NCBI GenBank assembly: GCA_002401365.1
Contig: NVSW01000002.1
Coordinates: 1-48,334, forward strand
Direction of reading: 5' to 3'
Length of the DNA stretch: 48,334 bases
Source: Piscirickettsiaceae bacterium
GTDB taxonomy: Bacteria > Pseudomonadota > Gammaproteobacteria > Methylococcales > Cycloclasticaceae
Both the position numbers and the translations under genes were made by a program. Positions 17,460-26,093 of the stretch are shown here, piece after piece; position 1 is the first letter of the stretch, and each line of letters begins with the position of its first letter. The notes under the pieces were generated by a model, which saw nothing but the letters and a program-made list of their open reading frames with translations, did not search any database and was not told the origin of the DNA.

Positions 17460-18211
17460 TGGCTGAATTACTAACAATTTATGGTATTCATGCGGCTCAA
17501 GCGTTTTTTGAAAATGCTGCAAGTCGGGTTGTGAACGTTTGGTTTGACCGTCAGAGAGTAGATAATAAGCTTGTTCAATTGAAGGCGGCGCTTGGAGAAC
17601 TGGGCTTGCCATACCAAGACGAGGACAAAAAGACCTTAGATAAATTAGCGAAAGGTGGTAACCATCAAGGTGTTGTTATTACAGCAAGGTTGCCCCAAGA
17701 GTTAGCAGAAGATGCGTTAAAAAAAGCCCTTAAGCAAACAAAAGGTAATGCCTTTTATCTGGTTTTGGATCAAGTAACCGACCCGCATAATCTAGGGGCT
17801 TGTTTAAGGACAGCGCTAGCCGCGGGTGTCCAGGGTGTTATTGTGCCGAAGGATAATGCCTGCAGAATTAATGCAACTGTGTGCAAGGTAGCCAGTGGAG
17901 CAGCAGAGTTATTGCCAGTTTATCGAGTCACAAATTTGAGTAGAACATTGAAATGGCTTAAAACAGTGGGTGTATGGCTAAGCGGCGCCGCTGGTGAAGC
18001 CGAGAAAAGTATATTTTCAGCAGAGCTGTCAGGCTCGGTTGCTATTGTGATGGGTGCAGAAGGCAAAGGATTGCGTAAATTGACGCAACAGCAATGTGAC
18101 CAGTTGATTAAAATCCCAATGACAGCTAATACGGAAAGCTTAAACGTTTCCGTAGCAGCAGGTATTATTTTGTACGAAGTCGTCAGGCAAAATGGCATTG
18201 TGTCTATATAA
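17459..18211 (+). CDS. rlmB: 23S rRNA (guanosine-2'-O-)-methyltransferase RlmB
   Basis: SpoU-family knotted methyltransferase acting on G2251 of 23S rRNA. An N-terminal substrate-binding domain (YGIHAAQAFFE) is followed by the SPOUT core with LDQVTDPHNLGACLRTA, MGAEGKGLR and the knot motif IPMTANTESLNVSVAAGI. 250 residues. Its ATG overlaps the rnr stop (TAATG), so the two are translationally coupled as in other gammaproteobacteria. Confidence 0.96.
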   Translation: MAELLTIYGIHAAQAFFENAASRVVNVWFDRQRVDNKLVQLKAALGELGLPYQDEDKKTLDKLAKGGNHQGVVITARLPQELAEDALKKALKQTKGNAFYLVLDQVTDPHNLGACLRTALAAGVQGVIVPKDNACRINATVCKVASGAAELLPVYRVTNLSRTLKWLKTVGVWLSGAAGEAEKSIFSAELSGSVAIVMGAEGKGLRKLTQQQCDQLIKIPMTANTESLNVSVAAGIILYEVVRQNGIVSI

Positions 18212-18241
18212 TATGCTACAAAACAAACTGCTAAATTAATC

Positions 18242-18778
18242 ATGTCATCTATAACGTACACACTAAGAAAAGTAGATATTATCGAATTTAACGAGTACCA
18301 CGCACGCATGAATGGTGTTTACGGTAAAAGCGTTACCCGGCACCAGATATTATGGCCTGCCGTTATTATTGTTGTGGCATTATTTATTGTGATGTCCTCA
18401 AAAGAGGCGCAGACAGGGGTGTATTTGTTAGTGGCGGCCTTTGTTTGGTCCATAGCGGTGCCTGCATGGTTAAAAAAAAGGTTTCATCAGCACGTGCTTG
18501 AACAACTTTCTGAAGAGGACTTGGAGCAAGCAACAGGGGACTATACACTTAAAATAACAGAGCAAGGATTGATGGAAGTAAAACCGTCAGGGGAATCATT
18601 GATTGGATGGGGTAGCATTTTGCGACTAGAGAGATCTAAACACCATGTGTATCTTTATATGAGTGATGATGCCGCGTTGATCATTCCAAAAGAAATGGTT
18701 AATGATGATGACGATTTCCAAGAATTTAATCTTGAACTGGTGTCTTCTCTTAAAAAGAACAAGGCTAAGGAAAGCTGA
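18242..18778 (+). CDS. YcxB-like membrane protein, function unknown
   Basis: 178 residues. A short N-terminal cytoplasmic part (LRKVDIIEFNEYHARMNG) precedes two adjacent hydrophobic helices (about 36-54 and 60-76). The C-terminal soluble domain contains YTLKITEQGLMEV and IGWGSILRLERSKHHVYLYM, which is the pattern of the YcxB-like family. No catalytic motif is visible. It lies between rlmB and the rpsF promoter; the -35 of that promoter begins two bases after its stop. Family call moderate, role unknown. Confidence 0.72.
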   Translation: MSSITYTLRKVDIIEFNEYHARMNGVYGKSVTRHQILWPAVIIVVALFIVMSSKEAQTGVYLLVAAFVWSIAVPAWLKKRFHQHVLEQLSEEDLEQATGDYTLKITEQGLMEVKPSGESLIGWGSILRLERSKHHVYLYMSDDAALIIPKEMVNDDDDFQEFNLELVSSLKKNKAKES

Positions 18779-18779
18779 C

Positions 18780-18808
18780 TTGCTTTAATTGCTTCTAAGC
18801 GGTAAAAT
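18780..18808 (+). promoter_or_regulatory. probable sigma-70 promoter of the rpsF ribosomal operon
   Basis: TTGCTT (18780-18785), 17 bases, TAAAAT (18803-18808), followed by a GC-rich stretch (CGCGCG) of discriminator type expected for a stringently controlled promoter. The leader to rpsF would be about 80 bases. Confidence 0.65.
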
Positions 18809-18850
18809 CGCGCGTTCAAATTTGTATGTGTTAATAGCGCTACATTCCTT

Positions 18851-18873
18851 GCCTTACCACAACGGTGGAAGGC
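18851..18873 (+). promoter_or_regulatory. leader hairpin of rpsF, candidate S6:S18 autoregulatory element
   Basis: In the rpsF leader GCCTT (18851-18855) pairs with AAGGC (18869-18873) and CCAC (18857-18860) pairs with GTGG (18865-18868), leaving a bulged A and an AACG loop. It ends 11 bases before the AAGGGG ribosome binding site. rpsF leaders of many bacteria bind the S6:S18 complex to repress translation. I can see the hairpin but could not confirm the conserved bulge of that RNA family. Confidence 0.5.
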
Positions 18874-18895
18874 TGATAATCCATAAGGGGATAAT

Positions 18896-19330
18896 ATGAG
18901 ACATTATGAAATAGTATTTTTGGTGCACCCAGATCAAAGTGCCCAAGTTCCAGCCATGATCGAGCGTTATAGAGCTACCATCGAAGAAGGTAAAGGTAAA
19001 ATTCATCGTATTGAAGATTGGGGCAGAAGGCAGCTTGCTTACCCCATTAATAAAATTCATAAAGCGCATTACACATTGATGAACATAGAATGTGATCAAG
19101 GTGTTGTTAATGAACTTGAAAAGGCTTTTCGTTTTAATGACGCGGTTATTAGAAACATCATTATGCGTCGTGATGACGCTGAGACAGGTGCTACACCGCT
19201 AGCTAAATCTAACGAGAAAGACAATTCAGATAAAAAACCAAAACGTGAAGAAAAAGCACCAGCAGCTCCAGCTCCTGTAGAAGCTGTGACTGAAGAAAAA
19301 ACTGCTGAAGTTGAAGTTACTGAAAAATAA
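18896..19330 (+). CDS. rpsF: 30S ribosomal protein S6
   Basis: S6 forms a heterodimer with S18 in the 30S platform. The body (about 1-98) is canonical: MRHYEIVFLVHPDQSAQ, RIEDWGRRQLAYPINK, HYTLMNIE and DAVIRNIIMRR. A Lys/Glu/Ala/Pro-rich tail (about 105-144) is longer than in E. coli and carries no recognisable domain; S6 tails are glutamylated by RimK in some bacteria. Ribosome binding site AAGGGG. First gene of rpsF-rpsR-DUF2232-rplI; no priB follows. Confidence 0.97.
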   Translation: MRHYEIVFLVHPDQSAQVPAMIERYRATIEEGKGKIHRIEDWGRRQLAYPINKIHKAHYTLMNIECDQGVVNELEKAFRFNDAVIRNIIMRRDDAETGATPLAKSNEKDNSDKKPKREEKAPAAPAPVEAVTEEKTAEVEVTEK

Positions 19331-19375
19331 TTTTTTCAGTAGTATTCACCAAACACAAATATTTAAGGAATAGAC

Positions 19376-19612
19376 ATGGCATTTGATAAAGGTTTTAGAC
19401 GACCACGTTACTGTAAATTTACTGCAGAAAACGTAAAACAAATTGATTACAAAGATATAGATACATTGAAAGAATACATGACCGAGACAGGAAAAATTAT
19501 GCCTGCTCGTGTTACGGGTGTTAAAGCAAAATATCAGCGTCAATTAACAGCAGCTATTAAGCGGGCACGTTTTTTATCGTTGATTCCATATTGCGATGCA
19601 CACGAGCGTTAG
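19376..19612 (+). CDS. rpsR: 30S ribosomal protein S18
   Basis: 78 residues, complete: RRPRYCKFTAENVKQIDYKD, then LKEYMTETGKIMPARVTG and AIKRARFLSLIPYCD. Binds 16S rRNA as an S6:S18 dimer. It follows rpsF by 45 bases with a good AAGGA before the ATG. No single-strand binding protein (priB) gene lies between them, unlike E. coli. Confidence 0.97.
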   Translation: MAFDKGFRRPRYCKFTAENVKQIDYKDIDTLKEYMTETGKIMPARVTGVKAKYQRQLTAAIKRARFLSLIPYCDAHER

Positions 19613-19656
19613 GATATTTTATTCGTAGTTAGTAGGTCTGCGAAAAGGCTTTTTGT

Positions 19657-20565
19657 ATGAAAGCTCTAGCAACATTTATTATGCAAGGTGGGCGGCAAGC
19701 AACGGTCGTTGTGGCAACGTTAGCTATACTGTCGTTGTTAATGCCCCCCATAATAATCATTAGTGTCGCAGCACTTTGTTTGGTAACACTAAGACGTGGA
19801 GCCGCTGAAGGTGTTAGGGTTATGGTTGGCTCTACGGTGGCAACTGCACTGATTGGTTATGTATTATTAGGGTCACCAGTTGTGTCGCTAACGTATTTAT
19901 GCATTATGTGGTTACCAGCGTTTCTGGTGGCATTAGTATTTCGCGAAACAGGTAAGTTTAATAAAGCGCTTGAGTGTTTGGTGCTGTTAGGCATGTTGGC
20001 TGTACTGGGAATATACCTGATGGTTGATAGCCCCTCCCAGCAATGGGTAATGGGCATAGAAGGTGCGATAAAAACAATTAGCCAGCAACAAGACCTGTTG
20101 CTAACCGAAGGTGAGCTTCGGCTTGGGATAGAGTTTTGGTCCCATTATATGACGGGTATAGTTGTAGCGGGTTCCTTAGCTAGTTTAGTAATGAGTTTGT
20201 TATTGGCTCGATGGTGGCAAGGGTTGTTGTATAACCCTGGAGGCTTTAGTGAAGAGTTTGCAAAGATTCGCTTAGTACCACGTGATGCAATTGTATTTAT
20301 CGTGTTAATAGTAGCGGCGGTATCATTAAATAATGAGTTGTCGGAGCTACTATGGAATTTAGACATACCAATGTTATTGTTGTTCTTAATGGTTGGTATG
20401 TCTGTTGTACAAGGCATTGTTAAAAAGAAAAGTAAAGGGCAGTTCTTTCTTTTTGCCTTTTATGTAGCGGTATTTTTTATTCCGCATTTGATGTTGCCAA
20501 TTGTATTGATTGGGCTATCAGATGTTTGGCTAGATTGGCGTCAACGGTTTAATAGTAATACGTGA
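19657..20565 (+). CDS. DUF2232-type multi-spanning membrane protein
   Basis: 302 residues, strongly hydrophobic, with about seven to eight membrane helices across its length, and few polar loops (for example EGAIKTISQQQDLLLTEGEL in the middle). No transporter or enzyme motif is visible. A predicted membrane protein of this size lies between rpsR and rplI in Pseudomonas and relatives, and YybS-like DUF2232 proteins sit in the equivalent place in Bacillus. Function is not known. Its place within a ribosomal operon (44 bases after rpsR, 35 before rplI) implies co-transcription. Confidence 0.78.
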   Translation: MKALATFIMQGGRQATVVVATLAILSLLMPPIIIISVAALCLVTLRRGAAEGVRVMVGSTVATALIGYVLLGSPVVSLTYLCIMWLPAFLVALVFRETGKFNKALECLVLLGMLAVLGIYLMVDSPSQQWVMGIEGAIKTISQQQDLLLTEGELRLGIEFWSHYMTGIVVAGSLASLVMSLLLARWWQGLLYNPGGFSEEFAKIRLVPRDAIVFIVLIVAAVSLNNELSELLWNLDIPMLLLFLMVGMSVVQGIVKKKSKGQFFLFAFYVAVFFIPHLMLPIVLIGLSDVWLDWRQRFNSNT

Positions 20566-20600
20566 CGAAAAATTAAATTTAATATTATAAGGTATGAGCG

Positions 20601-21050
20601 ATGGACGTTATTCTTCTTGAAAAAGTAGCAAATTTAGGTGACTTGGGTGATAGAGTTTCAGTTAAACCAGGTTTTGGACGTAACTTTTTAGTGCCAAATG
20701 GCAAAGCGGTGTTGGCAACAGCTGATCGTATTGCAGAGTTTGAGACGCGCAGGGCTGATCTGGAGAAAGCTGCAGCTGTGCGTTTGCAACAAGCTCAGAC
20801 TCGTGCAGAAGTGATTCAAAAACTTGTATTGGAAGTGACTCACCAAGCCGGTGAAGAAGGCAAACTTTTCGGTTCTGTTGGCATGACTGACATTATTAAA
20901 GTTGCAGCTGATGCAGGTGTAACAATTGAAAAGAATGAAATTAAATTATCAGATGGCGCGATCAGGCAAACGGGTGACTTTGAAATCACAGTGCATTTGC
21001 ATACAGATGTGGTTACATCCTTTAAATTGACGATAGTCGCTGAAAGCTAA
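20601..21050 (+). CDS. rplI: 50S ribosomal protein L9
   Basis: 149 residues, normal length. The N-terminal domain MDVILLEKVANLGDLGDRVS with VKPGFGRNFLVPNGKAV is followed by the long central helix and the C-terminal domain. Ribosome binding site AAGG at 20589-20592. It is the last gene of the ribosomal operon, followed at once by a strong terminator. Confidence 0.97.
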   Translation: MDVILLEKVANLGDLGDRVSVKPGFGRNFLVPNGKAVLATADRIAEFETRRADLEKAAAVRLQQAQTRAEVIQKLVLEVTHQAGEEGKLFGSVGMTDIIKVAADAGVTIEKNEIKLSDGAIRQTGDFEITVHLHTDVVTSFKLTIVAES

Positions 21051-21072
21051 ACTCATTCATGAAAAAATTAAA

Positions 21073-21101
21073 GCCGGTGCTTATGGCGCCGGCTTTTTTT
21101 T
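21073..21101 (+). terminator. intrinsic terminator after rplI
   Basis: GCCGGTGC (21073-21080) pairs with GCGCCGGC (21086-21093) with one G-U pair, loop of five bases, then eight T (21094-21101). This is the clearest rho-independent terminator in the window and separates the ribosomal operon from dnaB. Confidence 0.92.
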
Positions 21102-21157
21102 GCAAGATATTTTTTGATGTACAATCATACATCCATCATCAAACTAAATAGTAACAC

Positions 21158-22552
21158 ATGCCTGAAAGACAATTTAATTACAACACTGCTGATTCGGCGG
21201 AACTGTTGAGAATTCCACCTCATTCTTTGCAGGCTGAACAGTCCGTCATTGGTGGTCTTATGCTAGATAACCAATGTTGGGATGTGGTGGCAGATCAGGT
21301 GATAGCTGATGATTTTTATCGTAAGGATCATCGGTTGATTTTTGAAGCGATTTCAACGTTAGCACGCCTTGATGAGCCTTTTGATGTAGTTACTATTTCT
21401 GAAGTGCTGGAACAGTCTGGTGAGCTTGATAGTGTGGGAGGCCTGGCTTACTTGGGTACGTTGGCAAAAGACACCCCGAGTGCGGCAAATATTAAAAGTT
21501 ATGCAGATATCGTGCGCCAACGTTCTGTGCGTCGGCAACTAATTCATATCGGTAATGAAATTTCCGACTCAGGCTTTGATACTGAGGGTCGCGAAATTAG
21601 CGCGCTACTGGATGCGGCAGAAACGAAGGTATTTCAAATAGCCGAGCAGGGTGCAAAAGGACAAAAGGGTTTCGAGCCGATTAAAGATTTGTTAGGCAAA
21701 GCGGTTGATCGTATTACTGAGCTGCACGAGACGGGCGGGTCTATCACGGGTGTTAGCTCGGGGTTTAAAGATTTGGATGAAATGATGTCTGGGCTACAGC
21801 CTGCAGATTTAATTATTGTTGCGGGTAGACCTTCGATGGGTAAAACTAGTTTTGCGATGAATTTGGCCGAGAATGTAGGCATTCAAAGTGGTATGCCTGT
21901 GGCTGTGTTCAGTATGGAAATGCCTGGTGATTCTTTGGCGATGAGGATGATGTCATCACTTGGAAGAATTGACCAACATAAAGTACGAACGGGTCAACTG
22001 GATGATGATGAGTGGCCACGTATGCAATCGTCCATTAATTTGTTAGCAGAAGCAAAAATATTTATTGATGATACTGCTGCGCTAAGCCCAGTAGAAGTTC
22101 GTGCACGTGCCCGTAGACTGATGAAAGAACACGGTCAGTTAGGTTTAATCGTTTTAGATTATTTACAATTAATGCAGTCACCGTCTAGCAATGAAAGTCG
22201 GGTGGCCGAAATTTCGGATATTTCCCGTTCATTAAAGGCATTGGCGAAAGAATTAAATGTCCCGGTGGTTGCGCTTTCACAATTGAACCGTAACCTAGAG
22301 CAACGTCCCAATAAGCGCCCGGTGATGTCTGATTTAAGGGAGTCGGGCAGTATCGAGCAAGACGCGGATGTGATTATCTTTATTTATAGGGATGAAGTGT
22401 ATAACGATGAGTCACCAGAAAAAGGGGTGGCAGAAATCATTATTGGTAAGCAACGTAATGGTCCTATCGGTACTTGCCGTTTGACGTTCTTAGGGCAATA
22501 TACTCGGTTCGAGAATTATGCCCATGATCCTTATGCAGATGATGACTATTAG
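21158..22552 (+). CDS. dnaB: replicative DNA helicase DnaB
   Basis: Hexameric 5'-to-3' fork helicase. The N-terminal primase-binding domain starts PPHSLQAEQSVIGGLMLD. The RecA-like C-terminal half has Walker A GRPSMGKT (223-230), Walker B LIVLDYLQLM, and SDLRESGSIEQDADVIIF. 464 residues and no intein. Weak promoter-like TACAAT lies upstream; the gene follows the rplI terminator by 56 bases, so it should have its own promoter. dnaB-alr is a common gammaproteobacterial pair. Confidence 0.97.
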   Translation: MPERQFNYNTADSAELLRIPPHSLQAEQSVIGGLMLDNQCWDVVADQVIADDFYRKDHRLIFEAISTLARLDEPFDVVTISEVLEQSGELDSVGGLAYLGTLAKDTPSAANIKSYADIVRQRSVRRQLIHIGNEISDSGFDTEGREISALLDAAETKVFQIAEQGAKGQKGFEPIKDLLGKAVDRITELHETGGSITGVSSGFKDLDEMMSGLQPADLIIVAGRPSMGKTSFAMNLAENVGIQSGMPVAVFSMEMPGDSLAMRMMSSLGRIDQHKVRTGQLDDDEWPRMQSSINLLAEAKIFIDDTAALSPVEVRARARRLMKEHGQLGLIVLDYLQLMQSPSSNESRVAEISDISRSLKALAKELNVPVVALSQLNRNLEQRPNKRPVMSDLRESGSIEQDADVIIFIYRDEVYNDESPEKGVAEIIIGKQRNGPIGTCRLTFLGQYTRFENYAHDPYADDDY

Positions 22553-22573
22553 CAATGATAATTGAGGTTGTTA

Positions 22574-23665
22574 GTGTCTAGTGCGACGGGTGCTTGTATC
22601 AATTTAAATGCCCTGAGACATAATTTGGCTGTTGCCAGAAAAGCAGCTTTTCAAGCAAAATTCATGGTGGTTATTAAAGCAAATGCATATGGGCACGGCA
22701 TGGTTAACGTTGCTCAGGCACTGACGGATGCTGATGCATTTGCTGTTGCACGTGTGGATGAAGCGGTTGTATTACGGCAGGCCAATATTAAAATACCCAT
22801 TGTTGTTTTAAGTGGTTATGCGGATAAAAGTGAGCTGACCATATGCAGTAATTTAAATTTAGATGTAGTGATTCATTGTGAAGCACAAGTCGAATTGCTA
22901 AAGGCAGCAACGTTAATTAATCCACTAACAGTATGGTTAAAGATTAATACAGGAATGAATCGTTTAGGATTCAACGCAGATGATGTGCTCAGAGTGAGTG
23001 CCAGCTTAGGGTTATTAAAGAACACTTGCCAACCCGTAAAATTGATGACCCACTTGGCATGTGCGGACGATGTTAATGCAGAAATGACCGAGCAGCAAAT
23101 AGCGCTTTTTGATGAGTTGGTTTCAGGTCTGGAAGGTGAGCAGAGTATTGTTAATTCTGCAGGGCTTCTTGGCTGGTCTTATGCGCAACGGCATTGGGTA
23201 AGACCTGGCATTATGATATATGGAGCAAGCCCTTTTCGTAATACAGCAGCGTCAGATGATGAACTTATGCCAGTGATGACACTGAAAAGTACGGTGCTAT
23301 CACTTAGACACGTTAAAAAAGGCCAACGAGTTGGTTATGGTGCAACATGGCTGGCTACAAAAACCAGTTTAATTGCCACGGTTGGTATCGGCTATGGGGA
23401 TGGTTACCCTCGGCACGCAGCCAGTGGTACGCCCATTTTGATCAATGGGCAAAGAGCTTCTTTGGTTGGACGAGTGTCGATGGATTCTATTACTGTCGAT
23501 GTAAGTGGCTATCAAAATGTTAACGTCGGTGATGACGTAATATTATGGGGTGATGGGCTGCCTATCGAAGAGATTGCCGAGGCCAGCGAAACAATTTCTT
23601 ATGACTTAATGTGCGGTGTAACCGATAGAGTGCCACGCCACTATATGGGTGCAATCAATGGTTAG
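22574..23665 (+). CDS. alr: alanine racemase
   Basis: PLP enzyme that makes D-alanine for peptidoglycan. The PLP lysine is in VVIKANAYGHG (K35), the second catalytic residue is the Tyr of RVGYGATW (Y255), and GRVSMDSITVDV and VPRHY close the family pattern. I start it at GTG 22574, preceded by GAGG; a TTG at 22562 is in frame but less fitting. 363 residues. The end overlaps radA by eight bases. Confidence 0.95.
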   Translation: MSSATGACINLNALRHNLAVARKAAFQAKFMVVIKANAYGHGMVNVAQALTDADAFAVARVDEAVVLRQANIKIPIVVLSGYADKSELTICSNLNLDVVIHCEAQVELLKAATLINPLTVWLKINTGMNRLGFNADDVLRVSASLGLLKNTCQPVKLMTHLACADDVNAEMTEQQIALFDELVSGLEGEQSIVNSAGLLGWSYAQRHWVRPGIMIYGASPFRNTAASDDELMPVMTLKSTVLSLRHVKKGQRVGYGATWLATKTSLIATVGIGYGDGYPRHAASGTPILINGQRASLVGRVSMDSITVDVSGYQNVNVGDDVILWGDGLPIEEIAEASETISYDLMCGVTDRVPRHYMGAING

Positions 23666-25022
23666 CAAAGCAAAGGTTATATATAGCTGTCGTGAATGTG
23701 GTGCGAACGCAAACAAATGGTCTGGACAATGCCAAGACTGTAATGCGTGGAATACCCTTGAAGAGGCAAGCGCACCCAGCTCATCTAAAAACAACCGGTT
23801 TAGTGGTTATGCTGATCAAGGCTTATCAGCAGAAGTAGAAAATTTATCAGAGATAAAATCCGGACAACTTACAAGAATAGGGAGCGGTCTTGATGAGCTT
23901 GATCGCGTGCTTGGTGGGGGGATTGTGCCTGGCTCAGCTATTTTAATAGGTGGTGATCCGGGGATAGGAAAATCGACGTTGTTATTACAAACAATGGCAT
24001 CACTCAGTCAACGAACAAATACTCTTTATGTGAGTGGTGAAGAATCAGCGCAGCAGGTGAGCATGCGCGCGACTAGGCTTCAGTTGCAGGTTGATAAGGT
24101 TAAGATATTGTGCGAAATATCGCTAGAAACAATTCTGGCCACCGCAGAAAAATTATCATCGGATGTTTTGGTGATCGACTCAATCCAAACAGTGTTTACC
24201 GATGAGCTACAGTCGGCGCCAGGTTCGGTAGGGCAAGTGAGGGAGTGTGCAGCTCGGCTTGTGCGTTTCGCAAAACGTACTAATACAACTATTTTCTTAA
24301 TAGGTCATGTGACTAAAGAGGGTGCGATTGCGGGCCCGCGGGTATTGGAGCATATGGTGGATTCGGTGCTATATTTTGAAGGTGATTCAGGTAGTCGATT
24401 CAGAATGATACGCGCTATCAAAAATAGATTTGGTGCGGTTAACGAGTTGGGCGTGTTTGCAATGACTGAAAAAGGATTGCGAGAAGTGAGCAACCCATCG
24501 GCTATATTTCTTTCAAGGCATGAACAGGAGGTGCCGGGTAGCGTGGTGATGGTGACACGTGAAGGCTCTAGGCCATTATTGGTTGAAGTTCAGGCATTAG
24601 TTGATGAAAGTCATTCGGGGAATCCACGTCGTGTTACGGTCGGTATGGACCAGAATAGGTTAGCGATGTTGCTAGCTATTTTGCACCGGCACGGGCAGTG
24701 CTCGCTACTCGATCAAGATATATTTGTTAATATTGTCGGCGGTTTAAGGGTAATGGAAACGGGAGGTGACCTTGCCGTTGTTGCCGCATTACTGTCGAGT
24801 TTTAAATCAAAAAATATTGCTAAAGACTGGGTTGTTTTTGGCGAACTGGGGTTGTCGGGCGAAGTGAGGCCAGTGCCTAATGGGGAAGAACGTTTGCGCG
24901 AGGCCGCAAAGCATGGTTTCAAAGTAGCTATTGCGCCAAAGGGGAATATTCCAAAGGGCGGTATTCCAGGGTTAGAGATAAAGCAGGTTAGTATCCTACG
25001 AGATGCACTTGAATATTTCTAA
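23658..25022 (+). CDS. radA: DNA repair protein RadA (Sms)
   Basis: RecA-like helicase that processes recombination intermediates. N-terminal zinc finger C11-x2-C14 and C25-x2-C28; Walker A GGDPGIGKST (98-107); the RadA-specific KNRFG (255-259); C-terminal Lon-like domain with DLAVVAALLSS and GELGLSGEVRPV. ATG at 23658 overlaps the alr end; a GTG at 23649 is also in frame. 454 residues. The stop overlaps the convergent PilZ gene by four bases (CTAA). Confidence 0.96.
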   Translation: MVSKAKVIYSCRECGANANKWSGQCQDCNAWNTLEEASAPSSSKNNRFSGYADQGLSAEVENLSEIKSGQLTRIGSGLDELDRVLGGGIVPGSAILIGGDPGIGKSTLLLQTMASLSQRTNTLYVSGEESAQQVSMRATRLQLQVDKVKILCEISLETILATAEKLSSDVLVIDSIQTVFTDELQSAPGSVGQVRECAARLVRFAKRTNTTIFLIGHVTKEGAIAGPRVLEHMVDSVLYFEGDSGSRFRMIRAIKNRFGAVNELGVFAMTEKGLREVSNPSAIFLSRHEQEVPGSVVMVTREGSRPLLVEVQALVDESHSGNPRRVTVGMDQNRLAMLLAILHRHGQCSLLDQDIFVNIVGGLRVMETGGDLAVVAALLSSFKSKNIAKDWVVFGELGLSGEVRPVPNGEERLREAAKHGFKVAIAPKGNIPKGGIPGLEIKQVSILRDALEYF

Positions 25023-25378
25023 CCGGAACTGCTGAGTGCTTGTAGATTGCGTTCTAGTAATGTTGAATTACCAATATTTAGCTCAACTAAGCGCCTTAAA
25101 TAAGTAATGCTGTCTAGGTCAATATTGGTAAAGTGAAAACCAATATGTGACTTTTCATTTATAAATATCACCTGCGCGTCTGCTTTAATTACAAAGTCGG
25201 TATCTAGGCCGATACTTAGCCCAACCGTATCAGCGATGTTAAGGTTACTTGGCCCATCCACAAGGCAGCCTTTTAAGGAAATATCTAGCAGGTTGCAGGT
25301 GTAGGGGGCAGTGTTAGCCAATTTGATAACAGTGTTTGCATCATAAAAAATGCGTTGAAATAGCCGCTTCTCATTCAT
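25019..25378 (-). CDS. PilZ-domain c-di-GMP receptor
   Basis: 119 residues, a single PilZ domain. Both c-di-GMP motifs are intact: RLFQR (RxxxR, residues 5-9) and DISLKG (D/NxSxxG, 32-37), followed by IGFHFTNID typical of the barrel. It is therefore a likely c-di-GMP-binding protein; its target is unknown. Downstream of the FHA gene by 25 bases on the same strand, and third in a corB-FHA-PilZ set. Convergent overlap with radA. Confidence 0.85.
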   Translation of the reverse strand: MNEKRLFQRIFYDANTVIKLANTAPYTCNLLDISLKGCLVDGPSNLNIADTVGLSIGLDTDFVIKADAQVIFINEKSHIGFHFTNIDLDSITYLRRLVELNIGNSTLLERNLQALSSSG

Positions 25379-25403
25379 CGTCTAGTCGGCTTTAATGAAG
25401 TGG

Positions 25404-26024
25404 TTATTCAAAAAAGAAGACAAACTTTTGGTTTCCGATACGAAGTTTAGTATTGTCTTCCAATTTGGCCTCATTGTCTGTTAACTCGTTATCAATGCAT
25501 ATTTCAACATCATCAATTAGCTTGGATACAAAATAGCCGCTTTGTCGCTTTGCAATAATCGCGGGTACTTGGCCGTCATTTTTAATTTCGGTTAATGCTG
25601 AGTTTAAACTGATAACACGGCCAATGTCCGCCCCGTTCAATATTTGCAAATTAGCTGTAAGCAACGTCTGCTTTTTAGCTGGTTTTTCCTCATCATTTGT
25701 GACGTTTTTATTTTGCGGAAGGTTGCCATAATCGATTACATCATCAGTAAATAATAACTCATGTTTTCCAAGATGGATTCGATCACCGTTTGTTAATGGT
25801 TGTTTGTCAACCGGCTTGCCGTTTAGAAAAGAGGGCAGTTGTTCAGAAACATTTTCCACATAAAATTGCTTACCTTCATAGCTGATTGCTAGGTGTGTTG
25901 GGGCAACAGCTAAACTATCAATTGAGAAGGTGTTACTTGGGTCTCTACCAATGGTGGAATCTTCTTCATTTAAGTGAAAGACTCTTACAATTTTATTTTT
26001 AAAATGAAGGGTGAACTTAGCCAT
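25404..26024 (-). CDS. FHA-domain protein, probably tandem FHA
   Basis: 206 residues without signal peptide or membrane segment. The N-terminal FHA domain (about 1-93) has the DSTIGRDPSNTFSIDS core, THLAI and FLNGKPV, and ends GDRIHLGKHELLF. A second FHA-like fold (about 117-206, NGADIGRVISLN to LRIGNQKFVFF) has lost most phosphothreonine-contact residues. FHA domains usually bind phosphothreonine, but no Ser/Thr kinase or phosphatase gene is in the window. It lies 69 bases after corB and before the PilZ gene. Confidence 0.8.
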   Translation of the reverse strand: MAKFTLHFKNKIVRVFHLNEEDSTIGRDPSNTFSIDSLAVAPTHLAISYEGKQFYVENVSEQLPSFLNGKPVDKQPLTNGDRIHLGKHELLFTDDVIDYGNLPQNKNVTNDEEKPAKKQTLLTANLQILNGADIGRVISLNSALTEIKNDGQVPAIIAKRQSGYFVSKLIDDVEICIDNELTDNEAKLEDNTKLRIGNQKFVFFFE

Positions 26025-26093
26025 GCTATCCAGTCTTTAAATTATCAGTTTAAGTATAGTTGAGAAAAAAGAAAAATGTGTGGCTAGTCATAA

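Noticed and set aside
19331..19375. Place where priB would lie in an enterobacterial rpsF operon
   Set aside because: Only 45 bases separate rpsF and rpsR and they contain no coding sequence; priB is absent here.
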